Origin: Armatimonadota bacterium
Lineage (GTDB): Bacteria; Armatimonadota; JAAZEB01
Direction: 5' to 3'
DNA length: 16,370 bases
NCBI GenBank assembly: GCA_012841485.1
Contig: DUUU01000423.1
Span: 1 to 16,370 of the forward strand
The translations under genes and the position numbers were made by a program. The notes under the pieces are model-generated. The model searched no databases. It was not told the DNA's origin and saw nothing but the letters and a program-made list of their open reading frames with translations. Below are positions 1 to 6,776 of this stretch, one piece after another; the first letter of the stretch is position 1, and each line of letters starts with the position of its first letter.

Positions 1-257
1 AAGGCCTCCGCCAGGGATCCGGGAGGCCACTCCCCACTGCCACCCATGGTCTCCTCCCTGATCAGCACGGACTCGCGGGGTCACCAAGCGCTTATACCCA
101 CTTTTCCTCTGAATGAAATGACCCTGCCTCGGGCGCGCGGGCAGGCAGGGGCAGGGTAAGACGCGCCCCACCGACGACCCCTGAAGGATTCACCGGCTTC
201 GTCGTGGAATGACGAGTGGGGTGTTGGCCGGCGAGCTGATGAAGACAGGAGCTCTTT
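1..257. other. Leader/intergenic region with two inverted repeats
   Basis: No convincing coding region lies here. A 7-bp inverted repeat (GGCCTCC 3-9 with GGAGGCC 22-28) may be the terminator or 3' structure of a gene outside the window. A second 8-bp inverted repeat (ACCCTGCC 121-128 with GGCAGGGT 150-157) has a 21-nt loop that contains AGGCAGG (143-149), an alternative partner for CCTGCCT (123-129). Neither is followed by a clear T-run on the plus strand. I see no good -35/-10 pair, although a promoter for the gene at 258 should lie here. Confidence 0.4.
247..251 (+). promoter_or_regulatory. Ribosome binding site deciding a GTG start
   Basis: AGGAG ends 6 nt before GTG at 258. The first in-frame ATG is at 270, too far from this site, so GTG is the preferred start. 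Confidence 0.7.
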
Positions 258-689
258 GTGCGCGTCGAGATGTGGGTGGATGGCGCGAGCAGCGGCAACC
301 ACAGGCGCGGTGGAGAACGCCGCGCGGGCGCTGGTATCGTGGCACGCTCGGGGCGGTTCGAAAAGGAGTACTCGATTCCGCTGGGGGATGCCACCAACCA
401 ACAGGCAGAGCTGATCGCCGTGCGCGAGGGCCTGCTGCGGATTAAGAATCGTGCCGCGGCAGACGTGGTCGTCTATTCCGATAGCGCCTATGCCATCGGT
501 TCCCTGACGGCAGACTGGAAACCGAAGGCCAACGTGGAGCTCATCCAGGAGATCCGCGCGCTCATCGCGGAGTGCCGCAGCTTCCGAATGGTCAAGGTGG
601 CCGGGCACGCTGGCGATCCCGGGAACGAGCGCGCCAATGAACTCGCCGTCGCCGCGACTCGCCGCGACGTGCCGGAGGGAGAGACCTGA
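258..689 (+). CDS. RNase HI-like protein, GTG start
   Basis: Predicted cytoplasmic ribonuclease H, which cuts the RNA strand of RNA/DNA hybrids using two metal ions. The 143-aa product is close to the usual 150-160 aa of bacterial RNase HI. Visible motifs in order are DGA with Asp8 at the end of strand 1, QQAELIA with Glu51, YSDSAYAI with Asp75, and the loop GHAGDPGNERANELA with His117. The position corresponding to the fourth catalytic Asp (Asp134 in E. coli, in NERCDELA) is Asn127 here. The basic-protrusion region is short (WKPKAN), so it may belong to the rnhA-like subgroup rather than the canonical housekeeping enzyme. The start is GTG, supported by AGGAG at 247-251. It is first in a co-oriented cluster, ending 12 nt before the likely ATG of the histidine kinase. 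The family call is secure; full activity is uncertain because of the Asp-to-Asn change. Confidence 0.88.
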   Translation: MRVEMWVDGASSGNHRRGGERRAGAGIVARSGRFEKEYSIPLGDATNQQAELIAVREGLLRIKNRAAADVVVYSDSAYAIGSLTADWKPKANVELIQEIRALIAECRSFRMVKVAGHAGDPGNERANELAVAATRRDVPEGET

Positions 690-690
690 G

Positions 691-696
691 AGGAGG
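691..696 (+). promoter_or_regulatory. Ribosome binding site for histidine kinase
   Basis: A perfect AGGAGG lies 2 nt before ATG 699 but 5 nt before ATG 702, so 702 is the more natural start of the two adjacent ATG codons. Confidence 0.7.
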
Positions 697-701
697 CGAT
701 G

Positions 702-1835
702 ATGGATGAGGAGACCGCCCAATTCATCCGCGACGTCCTGAACTCGCAGACGAAGCTTGATGTGGCGCTCTTCCTCACCACCAATCGCTTTGCCCTGGAG
801 ACGGCATCCGGGCTGGCAATCCGCATTGGTCGCTCTTCCGCGGATCTGCTTCCGGATCTGTCGGAGCTGGTCTCCTCTCGCGTGCTCACCCTCCATGGAG
901 ATCCGGAGTCGCCGAAGAGCGGTCTCTACGGTTTCACCGAGGATGGCCTCATCGCCAAGCACCTGGAGAAGATGGCCCAGTTCTGTGCCGCTCGCGGGCG
1001 GGCGGCGGTACTCCCGTATGTTATGGAGGGCGAGTGTCGCAAGCGAAGTCGGCGACTGCGCGAGACGCAGAGGGCAGATAGCCTGAAGACGCAGTTTCTC
1101 TCCATGATCTCGCACGAGTTGCGCACGCCCCTCACGGCCATCAAGGGCTATGTGGAGCTGCTGCAGGCCCACCGCGACCTGGATGATCACCAGCGCGACC
1201 TCTATCTGGAGACGGTGGCCGCGCAGTGCGACCGTCTGAACACGACGATCAACAATATACTCCTAGCCGCCGAGATGGAGAGCGGCGAGGCCTGGCAGGC
1301 CGAGTGCCATCCCGTGGCGATTGATCAGGTGGTCGAGAGGCTAGTGGAGGAGATTGCGCGCGCGGAGCCGCGCCGTTGCTTCCACCTAGACCGGCTGCCA
1401 AGCGTCCCGAGGGTGATGGCCGACGTGGTGGGCCTGGAGTTGGTGGTGCGCAACCTCCTTGATAACGCGGTGAAGTTCTCGCTGGATGGTTCCACCATTC
1501 GAGTGTGGTTTGAGGCGCTTGAGTGGGAGCTGCTCCTGCACATCGGTGATCAGGGAATTGGGATTAGTCCCGAGCGCCTGCGCCGGGTATTCGACCGTTT
1601 CTACCAGGCAGAGTACTATCGCACGCGCCGTGCTGGCGGCTCTGGATTGGGCCTCTACCTGGTCAAGCGCATCATGGAGGGAATGGGCGGGCGAGTCGCG
1701 GCGCGCAGTCAGCTAGGGCAGGGTTCGGTCTTCACGTGCGCATTCGCAACGGCCCCGGAGGAGGCTCGTGCTGGGAACCCCGGTCAACGGGCCGGAAGGG
1801 CCGGAATGCACGCTCAGTCTGGAAGGGGTGCCTGA
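702..1835 (+). CDS. Soluble histidine kinase with winged-helix-like N-terminus
   Basis: Predicted two-component sensor kinase with no membrane segment, so probably cytoplasmic. Numbering is from the ATG at 699; 702 has the better ribosome-site spacing. Residues about 15-95 look like a winged-helix DNA-binding or sensing domain: helix TKLDVALFLTTN, helix ETASGLAIRIG, a recognition-type helix SSADLLPDLSELVSS, then a strand-turn-strand wing ending GLYGFTEDG. A basic helix (RKRSRRLRETQR, about 114-125) leads into HisKA with the H-box SHELRTPL (His139). The ATPase domain has N-box NLLDNAVKFS (252-261), G1 DQGIGIS (284-290), F-box FDRFYQ (298-303) and G2 GSGLGLYLVK (314-323), so all catalytic motifs are intact. 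The last 25 residues are low-complexity Gly/Ala/Arg. No response regulator is seen in the window. The stop overlaps the next gene's ATG (TGATG), indicating translational coupling. The kinase call is very secure; the N-terminal domain is a pattern judgement. Confidence 0.92.
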   Translation: MDEETAQFIRDVLNSQTKLDVALFLTTNRFALETASGLAIRIGRSSADLLPDLSELVSSRVLTLHGDPESPKSGLYGFTEDGLIAKHLEKMAQFCAARGRAAVLPYVMEGECRKRSRRLRETQRADSLKTQFLSMISHELRTPLTAIKGYVELLQAHRDLDDHQRDLYLETVAAQCDRLNTTINNILLAAEMESGEAWQAECHPVAIDQVVERLVEEIARAEPRRCFHLDRLPSVPRVMADVVGLELVVRNLLDNAVKFSLDGSTIRVWFEALEWELLLHIGDQGIGISPERLRRVFDRFYQAEYYRTRRAGGSGLGLYLVKRIMEGMGGRVAARSQLGQGSVFTCAFATAPEEARAGNPGQRAGRAGMHAQSGRGA

Positions 1836-2824
1836 TGAATGAATCGCTGCCAGTTGCCGTCATCGGCGCTGGACGGATCGGCCGCCAACATGCGAAGTGG
1901 TACCATGCGGCGGGTTGCCGGGTCGTCGGTTTCCTCGGTTCGAGCGAGGAGAGTGTCGGGCGCACGCAAGCGGCGCTGCAGGAGATGCTCGGGGTGGCGA
2001 TCCCGGGATACACCGATTTCGAGCGCCTTGTCTCGGAGACGCGCCCTGTCGCGGTAAGTGTGTGCTCGCCCCATGCTCTCCACTGTCAGCATGTGCTACA
2101 GGCGGTCGATGCTGGGGTGGCGGTCCTCTGCGAGAAGCCACTCGCGTGGGACGAGGGGAAGTCGCACGCGGAGATCCTGCTGGATGCGCGGCGCATGGTC
2201 GCGGCGGCCGAGAAGAAGCAGGTGCTGCTGGCCTTGAATGCGCAGTATGTCGCGGGGCTGCCGGCCTACATGGAGTGGTATGCGCAGATGCGCGGGCCGC
2301 TCGACCGGCCGCGCCGCTACGAGGCCGTGATGCAATCGCGCGGGCGGGGTGGTGGCGCCGAGTATGAGGATATCTGGATTGACCTTGGCTCTCACCCGCT
2401 CAGTCTGATCGTGAAATGGAGCCCCAGCGTCCACATCGAACCGGGAAGCATCCACTGCGTCCTGCGCCGCAAGGAAGTGGTGGCCGATTTCCGATGCGTG
2501 GCGGCCAATGGCAATCTGTGCGAGTGCTCCATCCGGCTCGGCAACGTGCCAGAGGGAAAGCTGGAACGCCGCTTCGGAGTCAACGACTTCTTGCTGGAAT
2601 ATGCGGGGCGCAACAACCCCGAAGGCGTGTTCCACACCTATCTCCGCCACGGCGATGAGGAGCGCGAGTACCCGGATCTGCTCCTGATGAGTATCGAGGC
2701 GTTTGTCCGGGCCGTGCGGGGCGAGGGCGAGCCGCTCATCTCGGGTGCCGAGGGCCTGCGCAACCTGGAGCTACAGATTGAGATCCTCGAGCACGCGGTG
2801 GTGGAGCAAGGCGCAGCCGATTGA
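1835..2824 (+). CDS. Gfo/Idh/MocA-family NAD(P)-dependent oxidoreductase
   Basis: A 329-aa cytoplasmic dehydrogenase of the glucose-fructose oxidoreductase/inositol dehydrogenase family, which oxidises or reduces sugars and polyols with NAD(P). The N-terminal Rossmann fold shows VAVIGAGRIGRQHA (GxGxxG, residues 11-16), SVCSPHALHCQH around 75-85, and the family signature CEKPLA (Glu100-Lys101-Pro102; this Lys is catalytic in the family). The C-terminal half carries the sheet domain with the usual Asp/His segment DLGSHPL (Asp183, His187). ATG 1835 was chosen because it overlaps the kinase stop (TGATG) and follows GGAAGGGG (1821-1828). The frame stays open to ATG 1736, but the extra 33 residues are Arg/Gly-rich and carry no domain. 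The substrate cannot be read from sequence. Its place upstream of a secreted lyase-like gene suggests sugar or uronate metabolism, which is inference. Confidence 0.9.
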   Translation: MNESLPVAVIGAGRIGRQHAKWYHAAGCRVVGFLGSSEESVGRTQAALQEMLGVAIPGYTDFERLVSETRPVAVSVCSPHALHCQHVLQAVDAGVAVLCEKPLAWDEGKSHAEILLDARRMVAAAEKKQVLLALNAQYVAGLPAYMEWYAQMRGPLDRPRRYEAVMQSRGRGGGAEYEDIWIDLGSHPLSLIVKWSPSVHIEPGSIHCVLRRKEVVADFRCVAANGNLCECSIRLGNVPEGKLERRFGVNDFLLEYAGRNNPEGVFHTYLRHGDEEREYPDLLLMSIEAFVRAVRGEGEPLISGAEGLRNLELQIEILEHAVVEQGAAD

Positions 2825-2846
2825 CCCGAACTGCTCTGGGTCGGGT
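2824..2846 (+). other. Small inverted repeat in intergenic gap
   Basis: ACCCGA (2824-2829) pairs with TCGGGT (2841-2846) across an 11-nt loop, immediately after the oxidoreductase stop. There is no T-run, so it is a weak candidate for an mRNA-processing or partial terminator structure inside the cluster. Confidence 0.3.
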
Positions 2847-2878
2847 GGCCGCTTCAACGATAATACAAGGAAGGCTTC

Positions 2879-4180
2879 ATGGCAGATATCGCACCATTCG
2901 CAGGTCTGCGCTATAATCTTGCGCAACTGGGCGGGCTTCAGCAGGTGGTAGCCCCACCCTACGACGTGATCACGCCCGATGAGCAGGCGGCGCTCTACGA
3001 GCGGCATCCTGCCAACGTGGTCCGGCTCATTCTCGGCAAGGAACTGCCGGGCGATGATGGTCAGAACCGCTACACGCGCGCTGCTGCGTGCCTTGAGGAG
3101 TGGCTGCGGGAAGGCGTGCTGTTGCGCGAGAAGGAGCCGGCGCTCTATCTCTGTCGCATGGAGTACGAGGATGCCGAGGGCGCCTTCCGCGCGCTCACCA
3201 TCCTCTACTGCCAATTGCGCCTGGAAGCGCTCGGCGCCGGAGGCGTGCTCCCGCATGAGGCGACGCTCTCCGGCCCAAAGGAGGACCGCTTGCGCCTCCT
3301 CCGGGCTACCCGGACCAACCTGAGCGGCGTCTTCGGCCTCGTCTCCGATCCGGACGCGGTGCTCGAGGAGCTCTGCGCCGAACGAACCGCGCGCCCGCCC
3401 CTCGGTAGCGCCACCGACATCTGGGGCGTGCGCCACCGGCTGTGGGTGGAGACCGACCCCTCCATCATCGCCGCCGCGCGCGCCTTCCTGCAGGAAAAGC
3501 CACTCTTCATCGCCGATGGTCACCACCGCTATGAGACGGCGCTCCGCTATCGCGACGAGGTACGCGCCGCGAATGGTAATCAGTCCGGTCCGTGGGACTG
3601 GACCCTGGTGGCTATCGCCGCCCTGGAGAGCCCTGGCATCACCGTGCTTCCCACACACCGCGTGGTGCGCGAAGTGACGCCGGCCCAACTGAACTCCTTC
3701 CGGGAGCGGGCTCGCGATCTCTTTGCCGTGGAGCCCGCGGGCGATCTGAGCGTGCTCCTGGCGCGCATGCGCGATGAGCAGGCAGCCGGCCGGCACGCTT
3801 TCGGTACCTTCCGCGCCGGAGACGGCTTCCACCTCCTGCGCCTCACCGCGCCAGAACGGGCGGACGCGCTCCTGGACCCGGCGCGCGCGCCCGCATGGCG
3901 CCAGCTGGACGTGGCGCTTCTGCATGGCGTCATCATCGAGCATTTCCTCGGCGTCTCCTCCGAGCAGGCGATGCAGTCCGGCCAGATCGGCTATGTGAAG
4001 GATGCTGCGGAATGCGTGCGCCAGGTGGAAGCAGGAGAGTTCCAGACGGCGCTCTTCCTGAACCCAACGCCACCCGACGCGGTGAAGGAAGTGGCGCTCG
4101 CGGGAGAGAAGATGCCTCAAAAATCAACCTACTTCTTCCCAAAGCTCTTGAGCGGACTGGTCATGCGTCCAGTATACTGA
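2879..4180 (+). CDS. DUF1015-family protein
   Basis: A 433-aa protein of the DUF1015 (COG4198) family, whose usual length is about 400-450 aa. Hallmarks are the N-terminal PF-x-GLRY and VVAPPYDVIT (23-32), the central FIADGHHRYETALRYRDE (210-227), and the C-terminal KSTYFFPKLLSGLV (415-428). The family has been linked to the ParB/sulfiredoxin-type fold, and relatives of that fold include free-serine kinases. I cannot assign that reaction here and leave the function open. It has no signal peptide or membrane segment, so it is probably cytoplasmic. The start is ATG 2879 after AAGGAAGG (2867-2874). It sits 54 nt after the Gfo/Idh/MocA gene and 5 nt before a possible small membrane protein. Family membership is confident. 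Confidence 0.9.
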   Translation: MADIAPFAGLRYNLAQLGGLQQVVAPPYDVITPDEQAALYERHPANVVRLILGKELPGDDGQNRYTRAAACLEEWLREGVLLREKEPALYLCRMEYEDAEGAFRALTILYCQLRLEALGAGGVLPHEATLSGPKEDRLRLLRATRTNLSGVFGLVSDPDAVLEELCAERTARPPLGSATDIWGVRHRLWVETDPSIIAAARAFLQEKPLFIADGHHRYETALRYRDEVRAANGNQSGPWDWTLVAIAALESPGITVLPTHRVVREVTPAQLNSFRERARDLFAVEPAGDLSVLLARMRDEQAAGRHAFGTFRAGDGFHLLRLTAPERADALLDPARAPAWRQLDVALLHGVIIEHFLGVSSEQAMQSGQIGYVKDAAECVRQVEAGEFQTALFLNPTPPDAVKEVALAGEKMPQKSTYFFPKLLSGLVMRPVY

Positions 4181-4185
4181 TACTG

Positions 4186-4455
4186 ATGTCGAGTCCAAGA
4201 GACAAGAAGACGAAAAGTGTCTGGTGGCAACCCGAAGGGTGGATGACCACGGGCACCGTGGTGGTAGTCGCTGTTGTTGTGGCCTATCTCCTCTTCATGG
4301 TGGTGGCGAAGATCCTGCCGCGCGTGAGGAGCATCGGCAAGGTCTACCGCAGCGCCGCGATCACGCGCCCCTGGAACGGTGGGGAATGGAGGGGCGTGCC
4401 CCCTGGGGTGACCCCATCCGGTTCACGTGCCCGCTCGCGAGCCACCAACGGGTGA
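4186..4455 (+). CDS. Possible small single-pass membrane protein
   Basis: An 89-aa frame starting 5 nt after the DUF1015 stop. It has a charged N-terminus (SSPRDKKTK), a Trp-containing segment (VWWQPEGW), one strongly hydrophobic stretch (about residues 21-42, rich in Val and ending FMVVA), then a basic region (KILPRVRSIGKVYR). This charge pattern is typical of a genuine one-pass membrane protein and unusual for a chance GC-rich frame. Against it, no Shine-Dalgarno precedes the ATG, so it would need coupling to the upstream stop. The last 25 residues run through palindromic DNA (4391-4414) and look non-conserved. I recognise no family. A role with the DUF1015 or the secreted neighbour is speculation. 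Confidence 0.5.
   Translation: MSSPRDKKTKSVWWQPEGWMTTGTVVVVAVVVAYLLFMVVAKILPRVRSIGKVYRSAAITRPWNGGEWRGVPPGVTPSGSRARSRATNG
4391..4414. repeat. Two tandem short palindromes
   Basis: GGGGCGTGCCCC (4391-4402) is followed directly by a second palindrome centred on GGGGTGACCCC (4404-4414). Both lie inside the C-terminal tail of the putative small membrane protein and upstream of the secreted-protein gene. They could be paired RNA hairpins or operator-like sites; nothing further supports either. Confidence 0.35.
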
Positions 4456-4459
4456 TCCG

Positions 4460-4476
4460 GGGAGGCTCCGCTTCCC
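4460..4476 (+). promoter_or_regulatory. Hairpin just upstream of secreted-protein RBS
   Basis: GGGAGGC (4460-4466) pairs with GCTTCCC (4470-4476) across a 3-nt loop: 7 bp with one G-U pair. It lies 8 nt before the ribosome site GAAGGGA (4485-4491) of the gene at 4499. It may influence translation or mark a processing site; no T-run follows. Confidence 0.35.
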
Positions 4477-4498
4477 AACGCCTTGAAGGGACGGAACG

Positions 4499-6655
4499 AT
4501 GCTGCACATCTCCGCTCTCGTTGCAGTGCTGCTGCTTGGCGCCACCGCCGACGCCACGGCTTCGCCGTGGCAGCAATGGCCCCCGCGTGAATACCTTCTC
4601 AAGAGTCTGGTGGAGGGGGTGCCGAAGATCCTCGACACCTACCACCCGGAGACCGGGCGCTTCGGGCGCGAGCCATGGATCTGCACGGACCAGAACGTGA
4701 TCTTTCCCCTGGCGGCTGCCTGGGCCATCAAGGACCCTGGCAACCCCTGGTACCATGATGAGAAGCTCCTCCAGGCGATTGCCAAGGCCGGCGAGGTGTT
4801 GGTCGATGAGATGGATCCCGACGGGAAGTGGATTTTCCGCAAGAAGGACAACTCCACGTGGGGGCAGATCCATATGCCCTGGACCTACAGTCGGTGGATC
4901 CGCGCCTATGCCCTGGTGCGTGATGCTCTGCCCGAGACCACGCGCGAGAAGTGGGAGCGCGGTCTGCTCCTGGGCTTCAAGGGCATTCGAAAGTACGCCG
5001 ATGGCGGCATCCACAACATCCCCACCCACCAGGCCATGGCGCTCATGATCGCGGGCGTCTGCTTCAACAATGAAGAATGGCAGCAGGCGGCCCGCCGCTT
5101 CATGGCCCGGGTGGTCGAGAAACAGGATCCGGTGGGCTTCTGGTCGGAGCATTTCGGGCCGGTCATCGGGTATAACGCGGTGTACGTAGATGCCCTGGGC
5201 ATCTACTATCACTTCTCCAAGGATCCGGTGGTGCTGGACGCGCTGCGGCGCTCGGCGCGCTTCCATGCGAGCGTCCTCTGGCCGGATGGTTCCTCCGTGG
5301 CGTGCATCGACGAGCGCCAGGTCTACCACAGGGGCGTCGATACGGGCACGGTCGGGCTGAGTTGGACGCCCGAGGGCCGGGGCTTTCTCCTGAAGCAGCT
5401 CGCGCTCTACGCCGATGGGGGCAAGCGCCTGGCGTCTGCCGACTACGCGGCGGCGATGCTCCTCTATGGGGGCAGCGGCATGGGGATTCCCCCGGCCGCG
5501 GAGCGCGAACAGGGGAGCACGCTTCTGGGAGACGGCGACGCGCTCATCCGGCGCGCCAAGCCCTGGCAATGGGCGCTCTCGGGATATGCCTGCAAGCCGA
5601 TTGCCAACCGCTGGATCCAGGATCGGCACAACCTGGTCGATCTCTACCATGATGCCCTGGGGCTGGTGGCCGGCGGCGGCAACACCAAGCTCCAGCCCTA
5701 CTGGTCCACCTTCACGGTGGGCGACCCGTCGCTGCTGCGGCACACCCCGGGCGACGAATCGCCCCAATTCGTCCCCGAGATTGACCTCCGCTGGACGCCC
5801 GATACGGCCACGCTCCAGGATGGCAAGGACGCCTCGATCCTCTCGCTCGCCTATGGGGATGCGAAGTGCAGCGTATCGGTTCACCCTCAGAAAGATGGCG
5901 CGCTCCACGTCACCTACCGTGCCCCGCGCGGCCAGCGCGTCGAGGGGCACCTGCCTCTCCTTCGTCGTTCTGCCAAGCTGCGCACGGCAAAGGGCGAAAC
6001 GGTGCGTCTCGGCTCAGACGAGTGGGTGCTCGCGCGCGAGAAGGTGGGCGACCACTTCGTCTACGGCGGCCTGAAGGTGACTCTGCCCCCGGGGGCATCG
6101 CTGCGTTGGCCGGCGTACCAGCATGACCCCTACAAGAAGGATGGCAGCTCCTCCATTGGGAGCGCGAAGCTGGTGGTGGTGCTTCCCTTCACGGATGTGG
6201 AGGAGCAAACCGTCGTCCTGTCGCACGAGTCACCGTCGCCATTCGATGGACTTGCCTTCGAAGCACGCGACCTCCGCTTCACGCACAGCGAAGGCACCTA
6301 TACAAAGCGGCTGGACGACCTCGGCTCCCAGTTCATCGGGCGGACGAAGGTGGGCTCGACCCTCAGCTTCACGCTCCCTGAAGTGAAGCCAGGCCGCTAC
6401 GAGCTGCTCGGCGAGTTCGTCATGGCGCACAGCTATGGGATCGTCCGCGTGCTTCTCGATGGCAAGCCCATCGGGCAGCCTTTCGATGGCTATTGCGAGG
6501 GAGTGGATGGCGAAGGCGAGCGCGTCTCCTTCGGCGAGGTGGAGCTTGGGGCGGGCCCGCATCAGGTGAGCGTGGAGATCATCGGCAAGAATGAGAAGGC
6601 GACGGCGATGATCTTCAGCGTGAAACGCTGGCTGCTGCGCCCTATCGGCCGGTAG
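4499..6655 (+). CDS. Secreted alpha/alpha-toroid protein, lyase-like
   Basis: A 718-aa exported protein. ATG 4499 follows GAAGGGA with 7-nt spacing. A signal peptide (hydrophobic 4-17, cleavage near ATA-S, residue 21-22) is clear. Residues about 30-390 are helical, with repeated W/Y/H-rich turns such as MPWTYSRWIRAYALV, NIPTHQAMALMIAG (Asn173, His177) and SEHFGPVIGYNAVYVDALGIYYHF (Glu217, His218, Tyr225, Asn226). This resembles the alpha/alpha toroid of polysaccharide lyases and unsaturated-glycan hydrolases. Residues about 395-580 are strand-rich. Residues about 595-715 look like a beta-sandwich carbohydrate-binding module (RYELLGEFVMAHSYGIVRVLLDGKPI, then GPHQVSVEII). It lacks the GHxHxD signature of heparinase II/III seen in the 1534-aa protein, so the exact family is unknown. 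It would act outside the cytoplasm on a glycan (inference). A nested hairpin follows its stop. Confidence 0.75.
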   Translation: MLHISALVAVLLLGATADATASPWQQWPPREYLLKSLVEGVPKILDTYHPETGRFGREPWICTDQNVIFPLAAAWAIKDPGNPWYHDEKLLQAIAKAGEVLVDEMDPDGKWIFRKKDNSTWGQIHMPWTYSRWIRAYALVRDALPETTREKWERGLLLGFKGIRKYADGGIHNIPTHQAMALMIAGVCFNNEEWQQAARRFMARVVEKQDPVGFWSEHFGPVIGYNAVYVDALGIYYHFSKDPVVLDALRRSARFHASVLWPDGSSVACIDERQVYHRGVDTGTVGLSWTPEGRGFLLKQLALYADGGKRLASADYAAAMLLYGGSGMGIPPAAEREQGSTLLGDGDALIRRAKPWQWALSGYACKPIANRWIQDRHNLVDLYHDALGLVAGGGNTKLQPYWSTFTVGDPSLLRHTPGDESPQFVPEIDLRWTPDTATLQDGKDASILSLAYGDAKCSVSVHPQKDGALHVTYRAPRGQRVEGHLPLLRRSAKLRTAKGETVRLGSDEWVLAREKVGDHFVYGGLKVTLPPGASLRWPAYQHDPYKKDGSSSIGSAKLVVVLPFTDVEEQTVVLSHESPSPFDGLAFEARDLRFTHSEGTYTKRLDDLGSQFIGRTKVGSTLSFTLPEVKPGRYELLGEFVMAHSYGIVRVLLDGKPIGQPFDGYCEGVDGEGERVSFGEVELGAGPHQVSVEIIGKNEKATAMIFSVKRWLLRPIGR

Positions 6656-6668
6656 ATCCTGCCCGTTC

Positions 6669-6723
6669 GGCAAGAGGTGGCACCAACACCCCGGAGGGTG
6701 TAGAGGCCACCCCTTGCCCTCCG
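6669..6723. terminator. Nested hairpin between convergent genes, with alternative fold
   Basis: The outer arms GGCAAGAGGTGGC (6669-6681) and GCCACCCCTTGCC (6706-6718) pair at 12 of 13 positions, with one A-C mismatch that becomes a U-G wobble in minus-strand RNA. Inside, ACACCC (6686-6691) pairs with GGGTGT (6696-6701) over a CGGA loop. An alternative stem, CGGAGGG (6692-6698) with CCCTCCG (6717-6723), excludes both. It sits between the stops of the 718-aa protein and ridA, where a bidirectional terminator is expected. There is no real T-run on either side, so a Rho-independent mechanism is uncertain. Confidence 0.55.
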
Positions 6724-6776
6724 CCCCCGGAGAGCGCCTTGCCGGCGGCAGGGGGGAGCGTGTCGGGCATCGGGCA

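Noticed and set aside
81..1190. Long open frame on the minus strand (369 codons)
   Set aside because: It is antisense to the RNase HI-like and kinase genes, has no recognisable domain and looks like a GC-rich shadow frame.
1736..1834. 33-residue N-terminal extension of the oxidoreductase
   Set aside because: It overlaps the kinase end and precedes a canonical Rossmann start; the TGATG junction with GGAAGGGG is a better start.
2771..4120. Minus-strand open frame of 449 codons
   Set aside because: It lies antisense to the confidently assigned DUF1015 gene; Arg/His/Leu-rich composition and no family motif.
4361..5950. Minus-strand open frame of 529 codons
   Set aside because: Antisense to the signal-peptide-bearing secreted protein, with no motif; a codon-bias artefact.
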